Below, piece by piece: positions 46,501-58,900 of a stretch of 64,000 nt of DNA. Each line of letters begins with the position of its first letter. Position 1 is the stretch's first letter. The DNA is from Vitis vinifera (taxonomy: Eukaryota; Streptophyta; Magnoliopsida; Vitales; Vitaceae), in NCBI RefSeq assembly GCF_030704535.1, contig NC_081818.1, positions 28,373,001-28,437,000 of the forward strand. Reading direction: 5' to 3'. A program made the translations under genes and the position numbers. The notes beneath the pieces are model-generated. The model searched no databases and had not been told where the DNA came from. It worked only from the letters and a program-made list of their open reading frames with translations.

Positions 46501-48573
46501 ACAGGATGTTTGTGAAGAGAGGAAATAAGGATAGGTTGGTGTGGATGGGCTCAAGGAATGGTGCTTTCTCAGTAAAATCTTTGTATTCTACATTGAAATT
46601 GGGTGTTCAATGCTTCTTCCTGAAGGTCTTATTTGGAATTCATGGGTCCCAACTAAAGTAAGTTTTTTCGCTAGGGAAGCTTGCTAAGGGAAGGTTTTGA
46701 CTTTAAAGCAACTTTAGAGGAAAGGTTGGTCCTTGGCAAACAAATGTTACCTTTGTAAAAGCAAAGTGGAGTCTATTGATGATATCCTTCTTCACTTCCC
46801 TAAAGCTAGGGAGGTATGCCACTTGCTTTTTGCATTTGGAGTCGCTTGGGTTCTTCCTTTCTCAGTTAAGGAGGCCCTGTTAAGGTGGCTTGGCTTCTTT
46901 GTGGGAAGAAAGTGGAAGAAGGTTTGAAGAGTTGTCCTGTTGTGTATTTTTTGGGCTTTATGGTAAAAGAGAAACCGAAGAACACTTGAAAATACAAAAC
47001 AATCGATTCATCCTTTGAAGAGTTCGTTTGTGATTAATTTGTTTTCTTTTTCTATAAATAAAGAAGAGTGTATTTATTAAAAATAAGCGCCAAAAAAGCA
47101 GCCCAAGGTATACAAGATAAATACACCCACCCCTACATAGCTCAAACAAAAAAGAAGCTGCCAAAAAAGGAGGTACAAAAAACAACCCCACCCTCAGTGA
47201 GAGCCCAAACAATCAATGAAACCAATTAGCATCAAAGGACCATTTTTTATAAACAATTTAGTATCTGACCAAAGAAAGTAAATGAAAGATCCTTTTAGCC
47301 TTTGGTTAGAAAGCATGTCGTCTTTAAAGGCACGTGATTTGTGATTAATTTGTTGTCATAGATTAGGATGCACATTGCAGAAGGAACTTTATCTTTATTC
47401 AAGTTTATAGACTGGGTGGGGTCTAATTGAGGAAGGGAGCAGTTTTTTGTATTTTCCCTCATTTTGGCTGTCTTTTGTTTTCCCTTGTAGACCTGTGCAC
47501 CTTGGTGCATAGCCCTTTCATTACTATAATTTTTCCCTTGATCAGTTCTTTAAAAAATTCTCTTGTCAGGAAGTCCTTTTACTAGAGCCCTAGCATCAAA
47601 AGCACACATCCCCATTTGCTGCAATGTCTTACTTATTTTAATTTCACTGCTCGAACAAGATTGAGGCATTGTTTCATGATATCAAAGTGGTTGCTATGGT
47701 TTGTATTGTTGATAAAACTCATTCCAACAAGTCAAAATTCCACATGCTAATCCAGTAAATCATCTTATATCAATCGTAAATCAATAATTCCAAACCAAGT
47801 TAACAACACATCACAATTATTTTGAAAAATCATAGTATTAAATTTCAAATGCACAGAGAAATGAAGAACTATAATTCACGAGGAAATGATCAAACCTCCA
47901 GTATATCGTGAGTCCTCTTCATGTTTAATTTACATATATCCTCGCACCGAATCTTCACAACCTCCGCCCTCCTCCACCGCTCATGAATCCCATTCACAAT
48001 CCCCTCTGTAATCCCCGCCTTCCCAACCTTCAACTTCTTCCTAATCTGAATCCCAATTCCCTTCAGCCTCCTCAGCTCCTCCTCCGGCAGAGTCAGCTCT
48101 GCCAACGTCGGCGCTCTCTCATCCTCCTTCCTCACCAATTTCTTCTCCCTCTTCACCTCTTTCCTCAACTCATGAAACCGCGTAATCACACCTCCGGTCC
48201 CCGGCTCCGGCACCGGATTCTCCGGCAGGCTCCAGCTCTGATCAATAGTGTGCCCGACCCGGTGCTTCGGCAATTGGTTGGGCAATGGGACGAAAATTTC
48301 TCCGGCGGAGCCATTGGCGGGTTTATCGGAACTTAGAACTTTTCGAGATTCGTCGCCGTCGACGTAGCCGAGGCTACGAAGCTTCTCGGCGATTCGTTGG
48401 ATGGCGGTCTTGGGAAGAGTTTGGGCGTCGGGGTTGGAGGCTCGCAGGATGAATTTGGAAGGCTTAGGGTTTAGGGTCTTGAAGGTTGAGGGGGAAATGG
48501 AGGGTGGAGAAGAAGTGAACGTTGGGGTTGGGGAAGGAAATGGGGAGTGGTGACGGCATAGGGTGAGCAGCAT
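37539..48573 (-). CDS. CFM2: CRM-domain chloroplast group II intron splicing factor CFM2
   Basis: Twelve exons join in frame to 1020 residues: 47896-48573, 45115-45643, 44906-45036, 40932-41246, 40691-40847, 40271-40563, 40112-40171, 39966-40031, 38865-39110, 38559-38778, 37871-38001 and 37539-37775. A Ser/Pro-rich chloroplast transit peptide precedes [20 protein letters not shown] and [11 protein letters not shown], which identify the CFM2 branch. Four RNA-binding CRM domains lie at about 160-250, 379-471, 582-676 and 875-964. Domain signatures include [37 protein letters not shown] with WKYRELVKI, and [12 protein letters not shown]. In Arabidopsis and maize, CFM2 helps splice several plastid introns together with CRS2-CAF complexes. 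Introns 1 (2.25 kb) and 3 (3.66 kb) are swollen by LINE copies. All exon joints obey GT-AG and no frame break was found. Confidence 0.97.
38380..38436. repeat. 57-bp strictly alternating purine-pyrimidine tract (two 24-bp repeats)
   Basis: Every base from 38380 to 38436 alternates purine and pyrimidine. It consists of two identical 24-bp units (38381-38404 and 38405-38428), each made of CA repeats, CATGTG and TGCGCA, plus a CA remainder. It lies in CFM2 intron 10. Such tracts favour left-handed Z-DNA under negative supercoiling. Confidence 0.9.
41303..41770 (-). mobile_element. 5'-truncated LINE, 3' end (copy 1 in CFM2 intron 3)
   Basis: On the plus strand a poly(T) run followed by GATGGATAAAG marks the 3' terminus of a minus-strand LINE. 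The reverse reading at 41527-41712 gives [19 protein letters not shown] and [11 protein letters not shown], the conserved C-terminus of plant LINE ORF2. The reverse-transcriptase part is absent. Same orientation as CFM2. Confidence 0.75.
41771..41981 (-). mobile_element. LINE 3' fragment (copy 2 in CFM2 intron 3)
   Basis: Between copies 1 and 3 lies a further stretch similar to their 3' regions: GTATACATGATGTATAC, then CCAATCCCAAAAGATATAC, which is shared with 43930-43960. It has no poly(A) of its own. Boundaries are approximate. Confidence 0.5.
41982..43915 (-). mobile_element. Largest LINE copy in CFM2 intron 3: reverse transcriptase C-terminus plus zf-RVT
   Basis: A 16-base poly(T) plus GATAAGTGC at 41982-42010 is the 3' poly(A) end. 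Minus-strand frames 43389-43985 and 42345-43361 encode part of LINE ORF2. The reverse-transcriptase segments [20 protein letters not shown] and [12 protein letters not shown] (the catalytic x-DD box) are visible. The zf-RVT part reads [20 protein letters not shown] and ESVDHVLLH. The two frames are out of register near 43370, so the protein is broken. The endonuclease and the 5' half are missing. Sense-oriented to CFM2, and removed with the intron. Confidence 0.85.
43916..44600 (-). mobile_element. LINE fragment (copy 4 in CFM2 intron 3)
   Basis: The reverse reading at 44300-44587 gives [20 protein letters not shown] and [20 protein letters not shown], the region just before the zf-RVT knuckle. 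DNA at 43990-44290 continues into the C-terminal region. It lies directly upstream (in element sense) of the larger copy, so several truncated copies are stacked in one intron. Confidence 0.7.
46240..47043 (+). mobile_element. LINE fragment in CFM2 intron 1, left part (antisense to CFM2)
   Basis: Plus-strand readings include [19 protein letters not shown] (46476-46661), [19 protein letters not shown] (near 46730-46790) and [20 protein letters not shown] (to 46920), which is LINE zf-RVT and C-terminus. Upstream, degraded sequence from about 46240 still resembles the stretch between reverse transcriptase and zf-RVT. The element resumes at 47355 after an insertion. Confidence 0.75.
47044..47337 (-). 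mobile_element. LINE 3' end nested in another LINE, perfect 17-bp target-site duplication
   Basis: A 294-bp minus-strand LINE tail starts (plus strand) with TTCTTTTTCTATAAATAAAG and includes the GCGCCAAAAAAGCAGC stretch common to the tails here. It is flanked by identical copies of TTTGTGATTAATTTGTT at 47027-47043 and 47338-47354. The host LINE reads continuously across the site if the insertion is removed. Confidence 0.9.
47355..47550 (+). mobile_element. LINE fragment in CFM2 intron 1, right part
   Basis: Continuation of the plus-strand LINE interrupted at 47043. The reading [20 protein letters not shown] and downstream CTTGTAGACCTGTGCACC match LINE 3' regions. The right end is approximate. 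Confidence 0.65.
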
Positions 48574-50012
48574 TGGGTTGGGTGAGTAGAACAGGATGAG
48601 TCCCAGCTCCCACTGCTTTTCTTTACGCTCCAAAAATCTTGTCATTCATTCTACAATATCTAATATTTTTTTTTCTTTTTTGGAAAATGAGATTTGATTC
48701 ACTAACGTAAATATATATGAAAAAATAATCTCAAATATTTTAAATTAATATTATTTTTATCTATTTAAAAATAATTTGAACTATATACACTTTTTAATAA
48801 ATCATCAAAGGAAACTAAAATAATAATAATATGATTGTTTTTAGAGATAAAAAATAATAAAATATCTAAAAAAAGAAAAACATCTATAGAGAGTTTAGTT
48901 GTCAATTGATTTAAATAATATGACAAATAAAATGGACATTTTTTAAAATGATTTGATGAATACATGTATTCCAAATTATTTTTAAATAAAGGAAGATAAT
49001 ACTAATTTAAAAAAATTGAGATTTTTTTTTCATATATTTTTATATTAATGAATCATATTCCACTTTTCCCTTTCTTTTTTCTTTTTGTTTTTTTTTTATT
49101 GTGAAGTAATTTTTGAAGGAGGGTGTTGGAAGTGACTTACTGATTTTTCAAAATTTTAAATATATTTTTTAAATTTTATCTAATACTTTATGTTTTTTTT
49201 TAAATATTTTTTAGGTTAAAAGTACTTTCTAAAATCATACTAAACTGACTCCTAATCTTTTCAAAATCACTCTTAAAGGGGCTTGTAATTTGGGTTCGAT
49301 AATCCAAAAATGTGTTGTTACATTGTGCCATTGTCAAGGGTTTTCTTGTTAAGGCAGAGCCCTTATTTGTTTTAAATAACTATATATTTATCATTTGATT
49401 TTTCCTTGTCTCATTTGTCTTGAGATATTGATTTGAACAATACATTTTCAAAATAGATTGTGCAAAGTAATGGAGATTTGTCATTACCTAGTTTTAAATA
49501 TATTTTTTTGCCCTTTTTATAAACGAGGAACCTTCCATGACCAAACCCTTAAGACTCTCTCCATGAGGACCCAAACGTCAAGGTGTTGATCACCTTACAA
49601 CAACCATAAGATAAACTTATGGTATTATTAGTATAAGATTCAAACTCAGGACCATGTGCCACTTACTGGACTATACTTCCTCGTGTTTGCATGACCAAAT
49701 AGGCTACCCTAAGGGGTATCACCTAGTTTTAAATAATAAAAAATGGAAGGTGATAAAAAATATAGAATAAAATAAAAATTGTATCATTTTTATTGAAGTG
49801 TCCAAGAGTAGGGAGAACAATAATAAACAGTTCCATTCCTGATGGTTAACACTGTATGGAGTGAGGAGCAGGAGACTAAAATGTCACAAGAAACAGAAAT
49901 AATGGAATATTCACAGTTGTGAAATATTTGATTTCAGAGGAGTTTATTATCATACATAAGATATTCACATCCACACCAGATTGACTTGGGAAGAATGGAG
50001 ATGAGATGGGAT
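48574..50012. other. Intergenic region between CREG-like gene and CFM2 (same strand)
   Basis: This holds the CFM2 leader and promoter at the left and the CREG-like 3' region at the right. Between them is AT-rich DNA (48650-49250) with no gene. The poly(T) stretches at about 49022-49100 have no detectable duplication. Confidence 0.6.
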
Positions 50013-53000
50013 TCAGAGAGTGAAGGCCAATTTGTACCTGTAGAGGGCAGAGACCCATGATTGGGAAGAAGGAAAATTGATCAGAAAATTGGGAGTGAAC
50101 ACTTACTAAAACAGATTCCACTTTATTCATTCCTTTGAGAATTGCTAGTTTTCAAATTACATTTATTTTTTGGCATAGTTTTGTTACATATACTCACGTT
50201 TTGGGGTGCAGGTACTGGTCCACTGTAAGGGGTTTAGGACCACCAAACCAGTCGATCAAGAATATATCTTCAATGTCTAATGTGAAGAACTGGAAGTTGT
50301 GACCCTTAGGCCAGCCTGTTCACAATCCAAAAAGTAAAAATGGGCCTTGTTATTACAGCTAGTTAATAAATGTCTGGAAATGAAAACAAGGTGATACAGT
50401 TATTAATCAGCAATCATGTCAAGTTTGAGAAGAAAGAACTGTAATTACCCTTCATCTCTGGATGCTTTGAAAACAGGGCATTTCGAGCAAAATCTGCTTC
50501 CTTGGATTTTTCGTCAACTAACTTCAACTGAAATACACCAGAGGCAAAAGTTCAATCTAAGTCAGACCAAAAGCATACACTGGCTCAAAAGTTTAGCAGG
50601 TCATTCCTCATTCATTCCAACTATTTCAGGATACATCTCTAATTTGATACGAACAAAAATCGGTACAGCCTAAAAATATTGTGGATGTCTATGGCGTTTC
50701 TTTCAATATATTTACTGGCAAATAAACCCTTAATCAAATTTAAGGATATTCATCAGAAAACAATCTTGTTTGTGTGCAACATGATTTTAAAATCCCCACA
50801 GGAATTGCATGCATAATTAGCTGAACTCACATAATTTTCAGGGAGGGTGGCCCCAAAGATAGAAAAATGAGAAGGTACTGTTTTTGTGGCAACATATGGT
50901 GCAGGTTATTCTGGTCCAGGATGCAACAGGTAGCACCCTCTCCCCTGGGACCTGCTTCAAAGGGGAATTGAAGCATATCTTCATGAGTTGTTTTCAATCA
51001 CTTTTTCCTCTTATGTCAAGTTAGTTAACTACATCTAGAAGTTGGTTAAGAACATCTAATGGAGCATGCCTGTGAGATATGCTAAGATTGGCACAAACAT
51101 ATGTACGGGTCTGGCCGGTTAATTTTTAGAAAATGTTTTTTATTAATATAATAACATGCAACAAAGCATATGCCAACTATTGAAGTCAGCTAGATGCCAC
51201 ATCTGTTGTCAAATCAATCTCATGAGAACTTCATTTAACACAATCAAATGTTGAGTTATTGTAAAGTGCACACCACTGAGCAATTTTAAGAACAGATATA
51301 CATAATACAAAGCTATTTCTACTAAATCTTCAATTAGATCCGTAAAATTAACTAAACCTCTTAAGCACTTCAATAGACTTTATCATATAATGCGACCATA
51401 AGATGATATTGGCGACCTTGTGTTATTGAAATCACTTTTCCAGGCGTCAATCTAGACTAGTCTGTCTGAATATAAAAACCAAACAGCCACTAGCCTACTA
51501 GTAAGCATGAATATATAAAATGCAAATAACTACTGGTCAGCATGAAGATGATGTGAAAGACAAATAGCAATCCAAAGGTAGTATTGGGAATGCAGAAACT
51601 GGTACAGGGAAAAAATTATAGAATTGGAGCTGGGAAACCAGGTTGGCAAGTTAATGAATCCAAAAATAATGTGGTCATGCATAAATAACAGGTTGATACA
51701 CTTGATTCTCCAACATACCTTTCCTGTAAGTGTAATTTTTGCACAACTGGGATTCTCAGGGTCTTTCTTGCCGCAAGTTCCAATAGGGTACTCACTGATT
51801 GTCAATGAAGACCTCTGATCAGACAACGCATTTCTTGCGGTTGGATCAAGAGTTGTCAAATAGAAGTAGGGGATGCCATGACCTTCATCTGGTAGCCCAT
51901 CACTAAAGGAGACTACATTTCTGCATGGTATTCAGATAATAATGTTGAGTGGCAAATAATATAGGACAATATGAAGAACTATAATAAGATGTCACGGCCA
52001 AAATAAATCTTCATAACAAAATTTGAAAAGAAAAGGCAGAGGCATATAGTGATGCAAGGCATACAGCAAGTGTCATGGATACTTTTATTTTTTAAGAATG
52101 ATCTAATAATAATAGACAAATAAGGTAAAGTATATGTACGTATGTGGACAAATAACAACTAAAGAATGCAACAGTACAGGAGAAAACTCCATCAACAAAG
52201 CCATAGATATCCCAAATCAGAATTGTAAAAAATCAGATCCAGACTAGTACAGGCGAAATAATAAATCAGAGGATCTAAACCCATTCAAATATCGGTTGCT
52301 CAATCATTACTAATAAAGGTCCGACAGTTATTCTTAAAATATAAAAGTGTAAAACAAATGTTGGAAAAACCTTAAAAGCAACAAAATTTGAAAAACAGAA
52401 AATTTATTCTTCCTGGTTACAGCCACTTGGGAACATGAACTCTGTTTCGCCATTTACAAAGTGTCACAATTTCCAGAGGAGGATAAATTTCAAGTATCTG
52501 ATGAGAATTCTAAATCTTTGGGCTCATGCATAGGGGGATTCAAGTCTCATACATGCATCAAGACTCAGGCATGACTTGTGTTCCTCATACCATGAGGTAT
52601 GAACCCTCGAGGAATTTTAGCCTCAAGGGTGGGCCTTGGAGAACTTTCCTCCATCTTAGAGATGGAAAGCTCCCACAGTCTGTGCATCTAAGTGCTATCT
52701 AAATCAAAATAAAAATTAAATTTGGAGATAAAATTATCAGCTTGATTTTTCTGACTGGTTTCTTTTTTTCATTTTCATACAATATCTACCCAAAAACTTA
52801 TAAGCTTAATGTCTGTCTAGATAAATTGATGATGTATCCATATATCCACATAAAAGAGTGTTATAGCATTCTCATAACTTGCATACAGTACATCCAAAGA
52901 AAATTTCCCATACCATATTACAAGGATTTCCAATATATATTTTAAAACTGGGGGAAACAATCATCTAAATGAGAAAAGTAAGAGCTTACCCAAAGGGTGC

Positions 53001-55985
53001 TCCTCCCAAGTCGCTTGAGATGGTACTGCAATAAATAAAACGGTAGCATCAGCTCCAACTTTGACTAGATTTAAGCTTCATACTTCATAACACAGATACA
53101 TTTTATAAAAATGTAACAAGACTTCACACAAGGTTGCATGTTTTAGTGGGGGGAAAAGGACAAAGTAGAAAACTGCACTATATGAATCAAGTTCTATACG
53201 CAGAATTGTTATACAACATATGATATAATATATCAGGTACCAAGAATGTAGTGATCTTTATAATTGATCATGGACGGTCTTCTGCTTAATTTATGTATGT
53301 ATTTGTGCCATAGGCATTACTGTCTATTTTTTATTCTCTCTTTCTTTTATGGATCAGAAAGCACTAGTGTATTCTAAATTTCTAAGCACAAAAAGGTTTG
53401 ACCTTCCTTTTACTTCATTTATTCTGAGCAGAGATATGTGGAGGTTTGCTCACCCAAATTACTCCTCTTCCATTGTGTTTGACTTCCAGAAGAATCAGCA
53501 GTTAGTTAACATTATTTTTGATTTCTTTCAGAGACAGCCATTTCCAGATCTTGGATGAGAATAGGTTATACTATTTTCCTGAACTTTTGCATCATGAATC
53601 GTATTAAACTGAGGGCTAAACTGATTAACAAAATGGTATTAGTGACCAAACTGGGCAAGCTAAATTTATGTCATGAAAATTTTCAGCCAAGGGATCATAA
53701 TGCCAGCAAGGCCCATTAGCTCAACAGCATTGAACTAATATCCATCATGATCAGGTCACTCAATTATGTCACTGGTACTCTTCCTCTCCCACACAACCAT
53801 CTAATCTCCTTGGATATAAGAGTTCAAAATTCATTAAACAATGATACTAAAAGTAAACTATAGCCAAGCCAAACAAGTGTAGAACTTACAAGACAAAAAT
53901 GGAATATCCAATCTTCAATGAGCAACCCCAAAACTAAAAGTAACACTTTGATGAGCAAGTTAAATAAGACGTACAACAATAATTTTTTATTTTTTGATGA
54001 GTAAATAAAGAATGTATTAAAAAAGTGCCAGAAAAGCGCTTCAAAGTATACAAGGAGTATACAACGGGTGCCTAAAGCACCTTCAGAAAAAACAAAAAAG
54101 AAAAGAAAGACACCAAAAAAAAAAAAGCATCCCTCAACAAAGTATTAAAATTCTAAAATTAACAATTAGATGACTAGCTCACGCCCTTCCCACTTGACAA
54201 GCAATTGCAGTAATTTCTGCAATAAGGAGTCACATTTCCTGTTTTTCCCCTTCATTAATTCATTTCTATAGTTGAGATCAATGATCTCAACCTTCAAGCA
54301 AAAGGTCTAATCATGACATTAGCAAGGTAATAGGCTGGCTTCCTTGCTTTTTAGATAACAGTTATTGAGAATCTCTCCTCCTCCTTGTATGGTAGGTGCA
54401 AGCAATAAACAAAATATCATTTCAATAATATCATTCCAATTAGTAAAAGAATAGTTCTTCCCTTTGGATCAATAAGTTAATTGGTGTAATTTCTGCAACA
54501 AGAAGCCATAAATTTCTAATTTTCCCCTTTATTAATTCCTTTTCATAGTTGAGATCGTGATCCAAACTTTCAAGCAAAAAGTCTAATCATGAGTATTTGG
54601 ATCAACAATCAAATGCACAAAAGGACATGCACAGACACATCACCAGCCAAAGTGAAATGAATCAGAGAAAACACTGTAATGGGTTCTTTGATCTATACAA
54701 GAACCAACAAACAAAGACGAAACCCAAAGCCTAATATCTGTACCAAAAGTTCAACAACAATGTAAGATTAACATAAACAATATAAATCCCTCCAATCATA
54801 TCCAATTCAAACTATCTTCTCCCACTAAAACCCTAAAAAATACTTGTGTTTACACAAAATAAGCCATCTCAGCCATTGGTGAAGGAATAACAGCAATAAG
54901 CATAATCAGAAACACTCTCAACATAAAGGAGCTTGCCAACACTAGGCTATTGACAGCTAGGACATCAAAAAACTTATCACAAGCTCAAGAAGATAGAAGA
55001 AGAATATTAGCTTTAACATTAACAGTTTTTTTATTTTTCTCTTGGGGCTTTTTTCATTGAGGGAATATGGCTTGCAGCAGAAAAAAGTCTGAAATGATCA
55101 CAAGCCCAAGAAGAAAGACAAGTACTATTAGTTCTGGACATAAACAATCTAATAATTTTTCCTCTTTGGCCTTCCTTCACTGATAGGCAAGGATTTTAGG
55201 GGAAAAGATTGAAAATATGTTCTTAAATTGTGGCACAAGGAGTGATGATTGTTCAATTGGATTTTAGGGAATTTAGTTTTGATTTTCTAATGGAAATTTT
55301 TGAGCAATTTCTTGCCTTTTTGGCTGCAAGTTAAACAGAATTTATGTTTGGGCATCATGAAAATACTGGAAAATAAAAGAAATTAAAACTTTGAAGCTCA
55401 TAGGCGCTGAGCATACAAATATGAGACACATGTCAACAAAAACTCCAAAACCTAAAAAGCTCCTGCAACAAACCAATTAAATCACCCTAAAGCACTGAAC
55501 CAATACTTGGTCACCGCTTCAAGCTACAGACATCCTTTTAATCTCCGAAATACTTGCAAAAATAAGTTGCACGTTTTCTACTTGCCCCCAATTATCTTTT
55601 TTTTATTTTATTGTAAACCATGTCAAATGAAACTTCAAGCAGATATGATCAATTGGGATTTTGTCAAATGAAACTTCAAGCAGATATGATCAATTGGGAT
55701 TTACAGTGATCAATCCCCAAAAGAAAGAAATCAAAGGCAATCTATTAACCCAAAGAAAAACAGCATGAGAGCAACCAAAGATGAACAACGCAAGAGCTAG
55801 AGGAAGAAAGTATACTTTAAGACCCCCCAATTATTCTGGGAGACCAGCCATCGAGCAGTGGCGGCAGCATCATCAGGGTCTGGTTTCGACACCGATAGCA
55901 ATCGTCCATGTACAGAAACTTGAAACCCCACAAAAATCAAGACCAAAGCAAACAGATGGCAGCGAAAATCGCCCTTGATTTTCAT
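50013..55985 (-). CDS. CREG-like secreted protein (FMN-binding split-barrel fold)
   Basis: Six exons, 55816-55985, 52990-53025, 51719-51920, 50449-50527, 50198-50315 and 50013-50037, join in frame to 209 residues. Residues 1-27 (FALVLIFVGFQVSVHG core) form a signal peptide, so the protein enters the secretory pathway. The body carries CREG signatures: ARWLVSQNNWGVLNTISSDL, GGAPFGNVVSFSDG, GIPYFYLTTLDPTARNAL, ENPSCAKITLTGK and WPKGHNFQFFTLDIEDIFLI. The fold is that of pyridoxamine-phosphate oxidases, but CREG proteins are not known to keep that activity; in animals they are secreted or lysosomal glycoproteins. The plant role is unknown. Exon 2 has 36 nt and exon 6 only eight codons including the stop. 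Intron 1 is 2.8 kb. Confidence 0.94.
53981..54135 (-). mobile_element. LINE 3'-end fragment in CREG-like intron 1
   Basis: The plus strand shows TTTTTTATTTTTTGATGAG followed by AAATAAAGAATGTATTAAAA and AAAAGCGCTTCAAAGTATAC, the same order as the LINE tails in CFM2 introns. Only about 150 bp remain. No clear target-site duplication; right boundary approximate. Confidence 0.6.
55621..55702. repeat. Perfect 41-bp tandem duplication in CREG-like intron 1
   Basis: Positions 55621-55661 and 55662-55702 are identical, beginning TGTCAAATGAAACTTC and ending CAATTGGGATTT. The absence of any mismatch implies a recent event. It lies about 115 bp downstream (in gene sense) of the intron 1 donor. Confidence 0.95.
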
Positions 55986-58900
55986 TTTTTTCGTCTGTGA
56001 ACTGAGTAACGAGAAGAAAAAGAAGATGGCAACAAGCAGAACACAAAACTGGGTATTTATACACAAACTCTTTAGGATTTCTACCTTTGTTACCGATCAA
56101 AAAAAAGGAAAGAAAAAGTTATGGGTTCCCTAAAAAAACACTCGCTGTTACCAAATTTACAGGCCTGAAGGATGTGTTTGTTGCAGCACCTTGTGCAAGG
56201 AATTGCAGTAGATAAAGAAGGTTTGGGAGTGGATAATAACTACATAAAGGAACTGGGTGAAGGGATAGAGACACTTAAATTATGGGGCCTGCGAGATGGG
56301 CATGACTCCTTTATCCATCTGTTGTAGATTGAAGCCTTGAATGCGGCTTTATATCGTGGAGATCGCGTGGACCCTCCAACTTACTGAAGAAATGCCCCAA
56401 AGAGTCACATTAAGATTGCGTAGAGCGCTAGCAATAGAGCGTAAGACTCGACGGGAGCGCCAAACACGTGTGTTGATCGGCTGTTGGGTTACGCTAGTGA
56501 AAGTCAGTTATAGGCTTATACCATATGGGGATTGGATTGAAGAGGTTTAGAAAACTAGCCAAGGATTTTTCCTTTATAAATGGAAGAGGTCGTTTTGTTT
56601 CTATCTTTTTTTTTTTTTTTTTTTGGGTCTCATAATTTTTATCAATTAAAATCTTAAAAATTGGTAGGATTCCTATTAGGGGGCACTCCAACAATATTGA
56701 TGGGTGTATTTCAGTTGCAAAATAAGAACAAAATCGATCCTCTCGAGAAAGATAATAAAACTAATTTAGGGCATGTTAAGAGGAATGAACACAAGAACAA
56801 TCCAAGCACATCAAATCAAATGGGCCATGTAATTGTGAGGCTACCAAAACAAGATGGATCTGATAAAGGAGAATAATGGAAAGATGATGGTGTAAGGAAA
56901 AAATTGACCATTTAGGATTTTATGTAGTGTGCATGATTCTTTATAGCATATACGAGGAAGGAATTTCAAATACTTATTATCGATGCACGGACCAATAATA
57001 TTTTTTTTGTTTAGCTTCCTTTGAGTGAATGACGAACTTACTTGCAACAAGGTGTGTTTGAATGATTTTTTTCAAGTACGTCCCTTTGAAACTTAAGTTA
57101 ATATCTAAAAGAGACCAATAATAGTTTTTTTAGGGAGCTTATTTTATATCTGAATTTGATGTCTGGTGGTCTTTTATTATGACACAGTCGTAATATTTTA
57201 TGCGCATTTTTAATACTTTAAATACAAGTAATTGACTCTACGAATAATGATTTATGAGCTTAAAATCAAGTATTTATGTTCATGATTGCATTTTATTGTA
57301 ACTGTTTCGAACATTTATTACTTATGCAATGAATATGGATGCTGCTCGGATAGCTCTGTTTGTTTGATATTTGGATGGGAAATGGATGTATGTCTAGGTA
57401 GATGCGAGGTCCCACACTTAAAATGATAACTTATCATATTTTAAAAATGACTTTGATATGTATAAATGACTTATAAACTTAGTAGACTTAAAATGTACAC
57501 TATGAACAATATAATTATCATTGTTGGTATTATAATCAATCCTTAATTTAAATTATTTAAAGTTTGATTACCACTGCATCTGTTTCTTTTAAAAATGCAT
57601 AAATAGGAAAATTAATGAATCAAAAGTGAAGAAAAGTTTTTAATATTTATAAGAGATGACTTATTTAGTATGGTTAGACTATCAAAAGTGGATAAACTCA
57701 TCATGCTTGCATTATAAGGTGAATGTGATTATCTCATATCACATAGGGTTAAGTTTGTGGCATACATGTGACTCGTTTCATATGTATAAATAAAAGAATG
57801 AATCAACGGAAAGACATTTCAAACATTTAGAAGGACCAACTCATTTAGTATATGTAATAGTTTTAAAAACATGATAGTTTTTGGACTCAAAATTTAGCTA
57901 AATGGTGTTTGAGTCAATCCACAAACAGAAATGTACGAAACTTTGTTAAATATTAACTAATTAACTCATGAACTATGATAAGAACATTACATATGCATGG
58001 AAGAGTAAATAAACAATTTATATGGATGGATGCTGGTTGAAGCTCCAAAATCTAGAAGTCCAAAAGAGAGAATGACTATGCTCTCATTATGGTTATATAC
58101 TTACATGGAATAATCTACACGTGGTTTGTGTGCTTCCATTGGGATTTCAATTTACCAACTTATTAAAGATATAATATTCTATACCTAAAATGATGCATAT
58201 AACCTTCATGTTCTATTAACCCAATTCATAATTTGGATCATAAATGACTTATATAATTATTATATACTAGTACATGACTCCTATGGATGATAATGAAGTG
58301 AGTCTTTTTTTTTTATATAGATATTTGTCTTGCCCTACTTTTAAGAGGATGAGTGCAAGAAAAATGTAAACGAGTTGTAAATGAGTTTTATTATTACTAT
58401 AATTAAAACTTTAAAAATTGAAAAAAAATATAAAATTAAATATAAGAGAAGTGTATACACGAGAAATTCCCTTACTCATCCATCTACTTTATCTTTTATA
58501 TTTTGGGGTAAGAATAAATTGAAATAATTGGACAAAGGATGGAATGACATACTCGTTTTCATCCTGACTCCTAATACTTGTAAGATGTGTAAATGGGACA
58601 AATTGGACTCAAATTATCTTAAATTTGATTTAGGCTTGGCTTATATCAAGATTGTTATTTGATTTGTAGCCTAACCCTAACCCTAAGCACGATTATTTAA
58701 TAAATAGAATTAGGTTTACTAACATTAAAGCTCGGCTTGATGGTTTGGTGTAAAGATAGAAATTCCATTTAATAAATACTATTTTGGTCCAACCCGTTTC
58801 AGACTTGTCTTTTATGGGTCAAACCCATTTCATCCCTACTTTCTCAATATTGGGCCTTCCCAATCCAAATTTTCAAACTTACCCACCCAATCAACACCAA

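Noticed and set aside
46476-46927. Two consecutive plus-strand open frames as a small gene
   Set aside because: Both translate to LINE zf-RVT and C-terminal sequence with a stop and frameshift between them; a relic, not a gene.
53708-53775. tRNA-like A-box text (TAGCTCAACAG)
   Set aside because: No B box (GGTTCGA-type) and no acceptor stem could be found.
58672-58688. Telomere-type CCCTAAA-like repeat
   Set aside because: Only about two units of AACCCTA; far too short for telomeric DNA and outside any promoter I can define.
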